A stretch of DNA of 64,000 nt from an uncultured Fibrobacter sp. (GTDB lineage: Bacteria; Fibrobacterota; Fibrobacteria; Fibrobacterales; Fibrobacteraceae). The position numbers and the translations under genes are program-made. The notes beneath the pieces are model-generated. The model made no database searches, was not told the DNA's origin, and saw nothing but the letters and a program-made list of their open reading frames with translations. Of the stretch, positions 37,523-47,088 are shown piece after piece. The stretch spans positions 1-64,000 of the forward strand of contig CAMJHM010000006.1 of NCBI GenBank assembly GCA_946405515.1, written 5' to 3'. Each line of letters begins with the position of its first letter. Position 1 is the stretch's first letter.

Positions 37523-38384
37523 GCTCTATTTCTCCTTTAAATACTTCTTGTGCGGGGCCGGTCATGAGGACGGGGCCGTCTTCTTCGTGCTTGATGTGGA
37601 GCGTTCCTCCATCCAACACGATGTCGGCTTCAACGCCCACGCGACCCGTGCGCTGGGCCGCAACGAGGGTTGCGCAGCTACCAGTGCCACAGGCCATGGT
37701 GACGCCGCAACCCCGTTCCCAGACCCGCATGCGGATCTGGGTGGGCGCCACCACCTGCGCAAATTCAATATTGCATCTGTCGGGGAACTGTTTGTCGACC
37801 TCCAGGATGCTCCCCCACTTTTCCAGCTGGATCTTCTCGATATCGTCGACGAAGATGACCGCGTGCGGGTTGCCCATCGAGACCGTCTCGGCAGTAAAGT
37901 CGTAGCTGTCGGCGGTGAGCTTGATGGAGCCCAAGAAATTCCTCGGTTCTCCCATGTTGACGCATACGCGTCCATCGTCCAGAAGCGCAGGCTTCACAAG
38001 CCCGCTCTTGGTGTGCAAATTAAATTCCTTTGTATCGCTTGATTTCGCAAGCCCGCGGCTGATGATGAACTTGGCCACGCAGCGAGTCGCATTCCCGCAC
38101 ATGGCCGCTTCTGAACCATCCGCATTGAAGATGCGCATCTCGAAATCAATGCCGTTCGCAACCGCCTTAGACGCGGGCCCAACTCCAGCCTTGTCGATAA
38201 CTAGGCAGCCTTCGCCATCCATCGGAGTCACGATGACGACTCCGTCGGCGCCGATGCCGAAACGGCGGTCGCAGAGCCGAATGACGTTTTCTGTAAAACC
38301 CTTGCCGAAATCGGGAGTTTGCCCCGGTTCCAGAAGCACGAAATCGTTACCTAACCCGGTCCATTTTGAAAATTTCATAGGCAT
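37518..38384 (-). CDS. dapF: Diaminopimelate epimerase
   Basis: FSKWTGLGNDFVLLE, ADGSEAAMCGNATRCVAKF, ERGCGVTMACGTGSCATLVAA. Confidence 0.95.
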   Translation of the reverse strand: MPMKFSKWTGLGNDFVLLEPGQTPDFGKGFTENVIRLCDRRFGIGADGVVIVTPMDGEGCLVIDKAGVGPASKAVANGIDFEMRIFNADGSEAAMCGNATRCVAKFIISRGLAKSSDTKEFNLHTKSGLVKPALLDDGRVCVNMGEPRNFLGSIKLTADSYDFTAETVSMGNPHAVIFVDDIEKIQLEKWGSILEVDKQFPDRCNIEFAQVVAPTQIRMRVWERGCGVTMACGTGSCATLVAAQRTGRVGVEADIVLDGGTLHIKHEEDGPVLMTGPAQEVFKGEIEL

Positions 38385-38499
38385 TTTTTCTCGCTACGCT
38401 TAATTTTGTTAGGCAATTAGCAAAGAACATGCCAACTTTACAAAAAATGTTAAATACGACGAAAAACGCCATTACCGCCCAAAAGCAAGGGATTCAATT

Positions 38500-38550
38500 T
38501 TACAATTTATGTAAAAACAATATCTATATTTACAAAAATTGTAAATATAG
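38500..38550. promoter_or_regulatory. Two TTAC-N7-GTAA dyads upstream of dapF (candidate operators)
   Basis: TTACaatttatGTAA (38500-38514) and CTATATTTACAAaaaTTGTAAATATAG (38524-38550); weaker TTACaaaaaatGTTA at 38438. Confidence 0.5.
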
Positions 38551-38554
38551 CCTT

Positions 38555-41419
38555 TTACAAAGCTTTGCTATAGTCAAGCGTTTTCAGCAAAGAATCCAAG
38601 CGTGATGAAATTTTGGCCGCCCCGAATGCGCTAAGGTGATCGCGATTTGAGGCTTCCACGTCGCTATAATCATGCTTGCCCATCTTATTCTCATCCATCA
38701 AGTGGAAATATGGATTGGCCACCGCAAGGGAATCAAACCTTTCAATTATTTTTTTCGCAACGGAGCGCTGAATTCCGTACAAGCCAAAACTACCCGTCTT
38801 GCTGTATTGAGGAGCCTGCGGGAAAATAATCCCAATAAAGTGAATTTTCCGTTGCGCACATTCGTCGGCCAAGAAGAAAATGTCGTCCATAGCCTTATTG
38901 ATATATGCCATACGTTCTTCTGTCACCATAGAATCTTGAAGGACCTCGACTCCGTCCTTATCCCACGACCCAGATGCAAGAAGCCCCGCACCACGACTGG
39001 AATATCTTTCCCTGATTTCGGCACTTGGAGCATATGAATATTCAACCCTTTCTAAAAAAGCGCTCGGAATTCCATCTTTCCAGAAATCGTGGTTCCTATC
39101 ATAGACATATCCTGGGTAAGCTATAATTTTATCCAAAATTCCTTCAAACGGCCTCCAATAATCAAAATCCAAGGACATCGCTATAGCCTTAAGATTCTCC
39201 GAATGATTCAATCCGTAATTCTTCAAAAAATAAATTTCCCTATTTACATCAATGCCCATGACTCCCAAATTCAGCATATTCCAATCAGGGCATACATCAG
39301 GCTCCACACCGAGTTCCACACGAGAACTACCATAAACCAGCACATCCGAAGTACCGACGTTCTTCCAGAACATTTCCATTTTCACCCGATATATAGCCGC
39401 CTCTTCGGAATAAAACGGGAGCAAATAAACGCCGGCGCTATCAAGCGCCAACAAGGACGGAGGCTCATTACCAGACGAAGCCGGTTTAATCCACAAATGA
39501 GGATGCCACAGTTCATCCCCTTGAACAAGTTCCGTAACTTGGCCATCCGCAATATTAACCAACACCAATTTTTCATGAGCCCCATCAAAATTGACCAAAG
39601 ATGCTACAGCAAGCCCTGCTGGGGCATATTCGGAATTTTTCAAAGAAGCCCACTCGCTATGGTCAAAACTATAACCCGCAGGAGCCGGAAGCATGTGCAC
39701 AAGATTACCCGAACTATCAGCCACAAGAATCTGTTCGTGGCTCCTGTAGCGGGTTCCCGCAAAAGCTCGCCCTGTTTTCCCGCCAAAATCCAGGAAAATC
39801 GTACGTTTTGAACCATCCTTGGCAAGGCTCACGTTACAAGCCTGTTCCCCATTGTACCATACAGTATCAACGGAAGTCTCTGCGCCAACCACATGAGCAC
39901 GAAGAAGTTGCGAACCCGTCACAGCAAGTTGACCATCATCGCTCAATCCACCATGGTAATTTCCATCATAAAGTTTACTTGGGGTGCCAAACTGTCCGTT
40001 CGAAAAAGGCACCTGCCACGTACTATACGCAAGGAATTCAGCGTCATTCTTATTGTTCCCGGCATCGGAAACATAGACAATCATCGTATCCCCCTCCGGG
40101 GTCACCTTCCAGCGCGGAATTGCCGCCGATTCCACATTTAACTTGACAAGATCGCGCCCAGACGCACTCAAATTGCGGACATAGAGTTCCGACTTTCCAC
40201 CAACCCCCTCCGGGCGAGTACAGAAAGCGACCTTTTTCCCATTGGGAGAAATTTCGGGATGGTAAGAATCTATCGTATCCAAAATTTCCACAACAGAAGC
40301 AAGAGACCTATCAAAATAATCAATAAACGCCAAATTACCCGTAAGATCATTCCTGAACACAAGCTTCAATGCACTTGTGCCAACAAGATGCTCCAATTCA
40401 TTTGTTTCTGCAACAAGCGTAATTTGACTAGATCCACTTTTATCTTTCTTGCCGATAAACTTGGCATTGGGGATAGCTCCAAAAGCAAGTCGGAAACCTA
40501 CATATTCCGCACGAGTCGACGAAGTCACCGTGTAGACATCTCCCCTACTGTACAAGAAGATGGACGATGCCGCATTGCGGAATCCGCCCCCCTTAAGAAC
40601 GCGCTCACCGAGACCACCCCCATCAGGCGCTCCCGCATAATTCACAATGGTTGTATCCTGAAGGGAACCCAGCCAATCATTGGCCCATTCCATGACATTC
40701 CCAGCCATGTCGCACAAAGATGTCGAGCCGTTCTCTTGGATAGCATCTCCAGCCGTACAAACGTTGTGTAACTTATAATCCGAATTATCCGCAGTCCACC
40801 CTTTGCTCGGGTCCCAAGCCGACTGCGCTGCAAAAACCCATTCAGCCTCGGTCGGCAAACGGAAAGCCGCTCGTTCCGGGTGAAAAACGAATCCGTCCAA
40901 ACCAGTACAATGACCATCGGCATCTAGAATTATTTTTTTATACTCATATGCAGTATCGAGCCACCCCAAACGACTGCGAGCATTAGCATAAAGAACGGCA
41001 TCGTAGTAAGTCACGTTATTCGCAGGTAGTGAATCATTTTCGCAATCCAAACGGGCCATTTTCCGCCCATCCGCATTCATCAAATCAATTACCGAATTAT
41101 ACTCCCCACAAGTCACCTCATGCCGGCCAATCGAAAAGTCATACGAAAAAGCGACATTCATTTGAGGTTGATCTTTTACCCTAGCCGTAGCAAGATTCGT
41201 ACCTAGCGTTACCTGCGCATTTTTCGATGCAAGATTCACCATATCCTGCATCTGGGCATTCGATGTTATCGTGCCATCCCCAAAAAAAGAACTAGACGAT
41301 TGTTGGTCTGCAATGCTCAGACTTCCTTCAGAAGAACAGGAAGCCATCGCAATCGCAAGCATCAAGATAATGAGCAGACCAGCCATATTCCCCGAATCCT
41401 TTTCCCGTAAAAAACGCAA
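38555..41419 (-). CDS. Lipoprotein with formylglycine-generating-enzyme-like (SUMF1) domain; TIGR02171-like Fibrobacter paralogous family
   Basis: Lipobox AIAMASC; GRHEVTCGEYNSVIDLMN, FRLPTEAEWVFAAQ, DMAGNVMEWANDW, VLKGGGFRNAASS, EYVGFRLAF. Confidence 0.75.
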   Translation of the reverse strand: MRFLREKDSGNMAGLLIILMLAIAMASCSSEGSLSIADQQSSSSFFGDGTITSNAQMQDMVNLASKNAQVTLGTNLATARVKDQPQMNVAFSYDFSIGRHEVTCGEYNSVIDLMNADGRKMARLDCENDSLPANNVTYYDAVLYANARSRLGWLDTAYEYKKIILDADGHCTGLDGFVFHPERAAFRLPTEAEWVFAAQSAWDPSKGWTADNSDYKLHNVCTAGDAIQENGSTSLCDMAGNVMEWANDWLGSLQDTTIVNYAGAPDGGGLGERVLKGGGFRNAASSIFLYSRGDVYTVTSSTRAEYVGFRLAFGAIPNAKFIGKKDKSGSSQITLVAETNELEHLVGTSALKLVFRNDLTGNLAFIDYFDRSLASVVEILDTIDSYHPEISPNGKKVAFCTRPEGVGGKSELYVRNLSASGRDLVKLNVESAAIPRWKVTPEGDTMIVYVSDAGNNKNDAEFLAYSTWQVPFSNGQFGTPSKLYDGNYHGGLSDDGQLAVTGSQLLRAHVVGAETSVDTVWYNGEQACNVSLAKDGSKRTIFLDFGGKTGRAFAGTRYRSHEQILVADSSGNLVHMLPAPAGYSFDHSEWASLKNSEYAPAGLAVASLVNFDGAHEKLVLVNIADGQVTELVQGDELWHPHLWIKPASSGNEPPSLLALDSAGVYLLPFYSEEAAIYRVKMEMFWKNVGTSDVLVYGSSRVELGVEPDVCPDWNMLNLGVMGIDVNREIYFLKNYGLNHSENLKAIAMSLDFDYWRPFEGILDKIIAYPGYVYDRNHDFWKDGIPSAFLERVEYSYAPSAEIRERYSSRGAGLLASGSWDKDGVEVLQDSMVTEERMAYINKAMDDIFFLADECAQRKIHFIGIIFPQAPQYSKTGSFGLYGIQRSVAKKIIERFDSLAVANPYFHLMDENKMGKHDYSDVEASNRDHLSAFGAAKISSRLDSLLKTLDYSKAL

Positions 41420-42304
41420 CTAGGCAAGCCTGGGTTTGCCGGTCCAGCCGAGTTTTTCGCGGAGAGCGCCCACGAATCCCGTATGGCGCATGCGGATGAA
41501 CGTCGTCACCGAAGCACTTTCGCTCAAGGTCACGTATTCGCCCTGCTTCATCTCGACAAAACTGCGTCCGTCAAAGACGAGGTCCAGCGAGCCGTCCACA
41601 GCCGACTTGATTTGCATTTTCTTGTCGGTCAGCGAAAGCACCAAGGGCCGCACCGAAAGGCTGCTCGGGGCGACAGGGGTCAGCACCACGGCAGGCGTGT
41701 TCGGATGGATAATCGGGCCCCCTGCGGCCAAGTTGTAGGCCGTCGAGCCGGTCGGAGTCGAAATCAGCAGGGAATCGGCCCAGTATTCAGTGAGCTGGGT
41801 GCCGTTGTAAGCCACGTTCACGTTCACCATGCGCTCAGGCATGTGGGGGCGGATATGGAGCTCATTCAAAACCGTCTGCCGGGCAATGCACTTCTTGCCG
41901 CGATAGACAGCGACATCGATCATCATGCGTTCGCGGGTCGAAAAATCCCCGGCCAGCAAATCGTCAAGCGTTTTCGTGAGGCCTTCCACGCGGGATTCCG
42001 CCAAAAAACCGACGCGACCTACGTTCACGCCGAGAATGGGCGTATTGTGGCCGAGCGCGATATGCGCCGCCGAAAGCACCGTGCCGTCGCCGCCAATGGC
42101 GAGGAGCATGTCCATCTTGTGGAGCTCGGACTGCTTGACCGCGACAATCGGCTTCTTGATGAGTGCTCCGAGCGTATTGATGGCGCAGAATTTTATTTCA
42201 GGATGCACCTTCGCCCAGGCGCAAACCTGTTCCAGAGCAAGGACGAGGTCCGCACTCTTGTCTTTGAATCCGACAATGCCTATCCTTTTGAACGGAGTTT
42301 TCAT
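41420..42304 (-). CDS. nadK: NAD kinase
   Basis: LLAIGGDGTVLSAAHIA, GVNVGRVGFLAE, STPTGSTAYNLAAGGPI. Confidence 0.95.
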   Translation of the reverse strand: MKTPFKRIGIVGFKDKSADLVLALEQVCAWAKVHPEIKFCAINTLGALIKKPIVAVKQSELHKMDMLLAIGGDGTVLSAAHIALGHNTPILGVNVGRVGFLAESRVEGLTKTLDDLLAGDFSTRERMMIDVAVYRGKKCIARQTVLNELHIRPHMPERMVNVNVAYNGTQLTEYWADSLLISTPTGSTAYNLAAGGPIIHPNTPAVVLTPVAPSSLSVRPLVLSLTDKKMQIKSAVDGSLDLVFDGRSFVEMKQGEYVTLSESASVTTFIRMRHTGFVGALREKLGWTGKPRLA

Positions 42305-43680
42305 GCGCCCTCCTTTTCAGAATTTTCCTGGACCAGCACGCTCTTGAGCTTGTCGACAATTCCCGGGAAACACTGTTCCACGACCTCGACATGGCCGACA
42401 GGTTCATCGTTCTGGATAGCCAGCGAAAGCACCGTGAGCGCGAGGCCGACCTGCGGCCACTCGCCGCCATCGAAATCGCTGCCGTTGACAATGTTTTCCA
42501 TGCCGCGAATGACAATGCCATCGTCGTAAACGCCCACTTCGACGCCTGTCTTGCGCAGGTTCTCAGCCAAGAACTCGTTTACCGGCCGGATCTGCTCGCG
42601 CACTTCCTTGGGCAAACGGAGAATCGTCTCGCCACCCGCAAAACAGGCGGCCACCGAGAGCAACGCGTACTCCTCGAGCGAGGTCGAAATAATTTCTTCG
42701 GAAAAGCGGCGACCCTGCAAGCGTTTGCCGGCAGCGAGCGGGCGGATTTCCAAATCCCCGAATACGTCACCGAACTTTTCACGGCGAGAGACCGTCTCGA
42801 TGTTGGCTCCCATGCGCTTGAGGCAACCGAACGCCCCTGCACGCCCGCCATTCAGGTCGACATTCTTGACCTTCACGACCGTATCTTTATGGACGCCGCC
42901 GACCGTCACGAGCAAGGCAATCGCAAATGCTTCTGTCGAATCGCCGGGAATGTAATAATCGCGGGCGGTAATCACCTTCGTCTCCGAAAGTTCCGTCGCC
43001 TGGGTGCGTTCAATCTTTTTCCCTTGGGCCATCATCAAACGGCGTTCAAATTCGCTCAGCTGTTCCATGCCACGGCCTTCGTACTTGAGCGCTACACCGA
43101 AATACTGGAGCATACGCGTCAGCTGGTCGCGCACCACGGAAGCTTCTTCGAATGCAAGGTATTCGCTACGGACAAGCGTGCGCAAAAGCAGGCGATTTCG
43201 CATGATGTAAGGAACGTTGCCCAAAGAATCCTTCCGGATAGGCGGTTCGGCCATGTCGAAACAGAAGGCGAACCGAGCCGGTTCGTCGGCCTGCACATTC
43301 ACCTTGAAATATTTCTGGAGCAATGCCTTGGCGGCATTCACGGATGCAACGCCCGCTTCGTCGCCGTCGGCAGCGAAAGTATAAACCGTATCGCAGGACT
43401 TGCTTGCAAGCGTCCACAGAAGCACGCTCTCGTATTCCGGGAAACCAATCGGGAGCAGCGTCGGCACGGAATACTGGAACCCCTTGCCCGACACGACGAG
43501 TTGGTGCCCCTGCTGTTCGTACTCGAGACCGAACTCCTTCAATGTAGCGGCAAAGCGCTCGGCACCCGTTGCCCAGGCGAAATCCTCGAAGACGGTGCGC
43601 CCATTCACGAGCAGTGCCATGAGGAGAGCCAGTTTTGTGCGTTCGCGGTCCGGGTTAATCAACAAATCCATTTCAAACAA
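42301..43680 (-). CDS. EPSP synthase-like (enolpyruvyl transferase family) protein, divergent
   Basis: GDSTEAFAIALLVTVGG, LNGGRAGAFGCLKRMGANIE, RRFSEEIISTSLEEYALLSVAACFAGGET; adjacent to tyrA and chorismate mutase. Confidence 0.65.
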   Translation of the reverse strand: MFEMDLLINPDRERTKLALLMALLVNGRTVFEDFAWATGAERFAATLKEFGLEYEQQGHQLVVSGKGFQYSVPTLLPIGFPEYESVLLWTLASKSCDTVYTFAADGDEAGVASVNAAKALLQKYFKVNVQADEPARFAFCFDMAEPPIRKDSLGNVPYIMRNRLLLRTLVRSEYLAFEEASVVRDQLTRMLQYFGVALKYEGRGMEQLSEFERRLMMAQGKKIERTQATELSETKVITARDYYIPGDSTEAFAIALLVTVGGVHKDTVVKVKNVDLNGGRAGAFGCLKRMGANIETVSRREKFGDVFGDLEIRPLAAGKRLQGRRFSEEIISTSLEEYALLSVAACFAGGETILRLPKEVREQIRPVNEFLAENLRKTGVEVGVYDDGIVIRGMENIVNGSDFDGGEWPQVGLALTVLSLAIQNDEPVGHVEVVEQCFPGIVDKLKSVLVQENSEKEGA

Positions 43681-43703
43681 TCTCTTTACAAATAAATTGA
43701 AAA

Positions 43704-44888
43704 CTAACGTTCCTTGACTTCGTACTCGAGGTAGCGGAGCACGTTAACGGCACGGGCAGCCTCCTCGGGAGTCTTGAACGCGAGCAGCAAAGTCCCCGCC
43801 ACATTCTCGCGCACCTTCATCAGTTCGATGTCGCGGATATTCAAGCCTTCTTGGGCAAGCGGCTGCATTACGCTAAGGAGCGCACCCGGCTTGTCCTTGA
43901 GCTGCACGGTAATTTCGGAAAAAGACGCGGCGGCGTTCCGACCTGGGACAAACAAGCTCGCCCTCCCGTCGTTGCCGGCCTTGAAAATACGAGCCAGCGC
44001 CTCGGAATGGTCGTTCTCGCCCTCAGCAAGCGGTTTTGCGCCGTCCACCACCTCAAGCGAATTCATCGCATTAATCGTCTTGTCCAAGCCTTCGCGAACT
44101 TCGCGCAAGGCAAGCACGGTCTCGTCGCGGTTCGTGACGGCTATGTCGTGCCACATTCCCCAACCACTCGCGGCAATGCGCGTCATGTCGCGGAAGGCGC
44201 GCCCCGCATAGTGCTGGTAATTGTGCTTGAGCAGGCGCTCCGGCAGCCCCGCAGCAAGCGTAGAGCTCAGCATCTGCGGCATGTGGCTTACCCAGGCCAT
44301 GGTCCGGTCGTGATGTTCCGGAGGGAACACGACCGCATTGGCTCCCAAAAAACGCACCAGTTCCAAAAGCGGAGCATAAACCGATTCGTCCGTCCCTTCT
44401 GGCGGGCAGACGAACCAATAAGCATTCTCGTAAATCGCCGGGTCACTGAACTCGCAAGTTCTTTTCTCGGAACCGGCCATCGGGTGGCTACCCACAAAGC
44501 GGAACGGCCGCGGGAGCCTTGCACCGGCCTTGCAAATCTGTACCTTGGTGCTGCCGATGTCGCTCACCAGGCACGGCTTCGCGCTCTCGTTACCGGCCCA
44601 CGAAACATGGCCCAGCGCATCGAGCGTCTTGAGGATATGGAGAATCGGGGCACAGAGCAAAATCAGGTCGCAATCCTTGGCCCACTCCTCTACCTGACCA
44701 TATTCGAAACATTCGTCCACCAAGCCGAGATCCTGGGCGCGCTTCAAAGTCGAGGGAGAACTCACCGCACGAATCTTCGTGGGCAAACCGGCCTGCTTGA
44801 TAGCCGATGCGATGGAACCGGCCAACAGGCCGAAACCGACCAGGGCAATGCGCCCCGACGAAAGCCGAGTAGCAAGACCTTCTGCCAT
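43704..44888 (-). CDS. tyrA: Prephenate dehydrogenase with C-terminal ACT domain
   Basis: IALVGFGLLAGSIASAIKQAGL; VSDIGSTKVQICK; FVGSHPMAGSEKRT; ACT region ITVQLKDKPGALLSVMQPLAQEGLNIRDIELMKVRE. Confidence 0.9.
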   Translation of the reverse strand: MAEGLATRLSSGRIALVGFGLLAGSIASAIKQAGLPTKIRAVSSPSTLKRAQDLGLVDECFEYGQVEEWAKDCDLILLCAPILHILKTLDALGHVSWAGNESAKPCLVSDIGSTKVQICKAGARLPRPFRFVGSHPMAGSEKRTCEFSDPAIYENAYWFVCPPEGTDESVYAPLLELVRFLGANAVVFPPEHHDRTMAWVSHMPQMLSSTLAAGLPERLLKHNYQHYAGRAFRDMTRIAASGWGMWHDIAVTNRDETVLALREVREGLDKTINAMNSLEVVDGAKPLAEGENDHSEALARIFKAGNDGRASLFVPGRNAAASFSEITVQLKDKPGALLSVMQPLAQEGLNIRDIELMKVRENVAGTLLLAFKTPEEAARAVNVLRYLEYEVKER

Positions 44889-45161
44889 CTATTCCTCCAC
44901 CTTGCGGGTTTCTTCCATGATGACCCCGAAAATTCTCTTTATCGAGTCCGGAGTGAGCGGAGCACCCGACTCATGAGCTAGACGGGCCTTTTCTGCCACA
45001 GCATCCAAGACGCCCTGTTCCCTCGAAGCATCGAAAACTGGGAGCCCCTGCCGCTTTTTTATTTTACCAATCTCTTCGGCATAGGACGCCCGCTTGTTCA
45101 GGAGGGCAATCAGTTCGTCGGTTAACCCGTCAATCTTCGCGCGCCAGTCATTAATATCCAT
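44889..45161 (-). CDS. Chorismate mutase (AroQ type)
   Basis: WRAKIDGLTDELIALLNKRASYAEEIGKIKK...SREQGVLDAV. Confidence 0.85.
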   Translation of the reverse strand: MDINDWRAKIDGLTDELIALLNKRASYAEEIGKIKKRQGLPVFDASREQGVLDAVAEKARLAHESGAPLTPDSIKRIFGVIMEETRKVEE

Positions 45162-45224
45162 ACCCCCGAATGTAGAAAAAAACAGAAAATGCTTTTATAA
45201 AGCATAAGGAAAATTTTTTAAAAT

Positions 45225-45517
45225 GCGGGAGGGGACCGTGCGGCCTTCGCTAAAGTGAGCAAGTGAGCGTCGCAGCGGCAAACAAAACAGCCTAGCTTAA
45301 CCTTATACATCGTGAGATATCTGATTAGGTATAATGATAACGGGATAGCGTCTTGAGAATGGAGCGTCGGCCAAGGAAGGGGAGGGTGCAGGGAGGGGAC
45401 CGTGCGGCCTTCGCTAAAGTGAGCAAGTGAGTGTCGCAGCGGCAAGCTTGCTTGCCGATATGACCGAACGTAGCCACGGACGCCTTGGCGTCCACTCCGA
45501 GCTGGGTCCCCTCCCGC
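45225..45517. repeat. MITE-like intergenic element with 13-bp terminal inverted repeats and an internal 56-bp direct repeat
   Basis: GCGGGAGGGGACC (45225-45237) / GGTCCCCTCCCGC (45505-45517); GGGAGGGGACCGTGCGGCCTTCGCTAAAGTGAGCAAGTGAG(C/T)GTCGCAGCGGCAA at 45227 and 45391. Confidence 0.7.
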
Positions 45518-45628
45518 ATAATCTTCATAATTACGCATTAGAAAAAATAACCATGAATACTCAATACCCACCCACGTTCTCTCAAAACAAACAAATCAAG
45601 CCCTCGCAAAAAAGTTAAATTTCCTCGC

Positions 45629-46951
45629 ATGAAAAAGTCAGTACCTATTACACTGCTCACCGGTTACCTCGGAGCCGGTAAAACCACCCTCCTCAATTTC
45701 GTCCTCAACAACCAGCAAGGCTACCACGTCGCCGTCATCGTGAACGACATCGGCGAAGTGAATATCGACCAGACGCTCATCGAAAAGGGCGGAAACATCA
45801 CCAAGGAAGATTCCGGCAAAGTCGTCCCGCTCTCGAACGGCTGCATCTGCTGTTCCCTCAAGACCGACCTCCTGGAACAGATTGCCGAACTCCTCGAAAT
45901 GAACAAGTTCGACTACATCCTCATCGAAGCGAGCGGCATCTGCGAGCCCATCCCTATCGCCCAGACCATCTGCATGGCCGGGAGCCAGCTGCGGAGCCGC
46001 GACGGGCGCCCCCTCCCCTGCCACCTGGACAACATCGTCTCTGTGGTGGACGTCGCCCGCCTCGCCGACGAATTCGCCGGCGGCCAGAAACTCCTGGACA
46101 AGGACCTCGAAGAAGAAGACATCGCGAACCTCCTCATCCAGCAAATCGAATTCTGCAACACTATCGTGATGAACAAGGTCGATAGTTTGTCCAAAACCGA
46201 CCTGGAACACGTGAAGGCCGTGGTACGCGCATTGCAGCCCGAAGCCAAGATGATCGAGACAAACTACGGCAAGGTCGAGATGAAGGACATCCTCGACACC
46301 AAGCAGTTCGACTTCGAAAAAGTCGGAAACTCCGCCGCCTGGGCCAAGGAACTCATGAAGGAAACGGCTCCCGAAGACGTCGATGATGACGACGATGACC
46401 ACGACGAGCACGAGCATCACCATCACGACCATGACGAAGATGAACACGAACATCATCACCATGATCATGACGAACATGACCACGATGAGCATGACCACGA
46501 ACACGAGGATCACAGCCATTGCGACCATGAACACGGCGTGTGCCACTGCGGCCACCACCACGACAAGGACCATCCGCATGGCGACGAATACGGCATCAGC
46601 ACGTTCGTTTACGAACGCCGCCGCCCGCTCATCCGCGAACGTTTCGAAGTGTTGCTGGACGACTACCCCACAAGCATCATACGCACCAAAGGACTTGTGT
46701 GGTTCGAAGACGACCGCGACAACAGTTTCTTGTTCGAACAGGCCGGCAAGCAGGCTTCTGCCCAGAATTTCGGCCCCTGGTTCGCTTCCGAAAACGAAGA
46801 AATGCAAAAGCGCATTCTCCGCGAAAACCCGGACCTCGTGAAAGTGTGGGACGAAAAGTACGGCGACCGCATCATCCGCCTCGTATTCATCGGCCAGCAC
46901 ATGGACAAGAAGAAGATTATCGCCGCGATGGATTCCTGCCTCGGCGAATAA
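45629..46951 (+). CDS. CobW/P47K-family GTP-binding metallochaperone with long His/Asp/Glu-rich insert
   Basis: ITLLTGYLGAGKTTLLNFVL, SNGCICCSLKTDL, EASGICEP, HEHHHHDHDEDEHEHHHHDHDEHDHDEHDHEHEDHSHCDHEHGVCHCGHHHDKDHPHG. Confidence 0.93.
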   Translation: MKKSVPITLLTGYLGAGKTTLLNFVLNNQQGYHVAVIVNDIGEVNIDQTLIEKGGNITKEDSGKVVPLSNGCICCSLKTDLLEQIAELLEMNKFDYILIEASGICEPIPIAQTICMAGSQLRSRDGRPLPCHLDNIVSVVDVARLADEFAGGQKLLDKDLEEEDIANLLIQQIEFCNTIVMNKVDSLSKTDLEHVKAVVRALQPEAKMIETNYGKVEMKDILDTKQFDFEKVGNSAAWAKELMKETAPEDVDDDDDDHDEHEHHHHDHDEDEHEHHHHDHDEHDHDEHDHEHEDHSHCDHEHGVCHCGHHHDKDHPHGDEYGISTFVYERRRPLIRERFEVLLDDYPTSIIRTKGLVWFEDDRDNSFLFEQAGKQASAQNFGPWFASENEEMQKRILRENPDLVKVWDEKYGDRIIRLVFIGQHMDKKKIIAAMDSCLGE

Positions 46952-47088
46952 TTTTCGAAAAACCTTCAAAAACTATATCGACGCGCCCCGACCCAGTCGG
47001 GGCGTTGTTGCATAGGCGAGTACGTGTTTGTGCCAAAACTAACGGACGAATAAAATTGTTTTATATTTGGCGCAAAAAGGAGAGTTCA

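Noticed and set aside
45638-46969. 443-aa minus-strand ORF opposite the CobW gene
   Set aside because: Composition (VMVMVMLVLVVV from His/Asp codons reversed) shows it is an antisense artefact.
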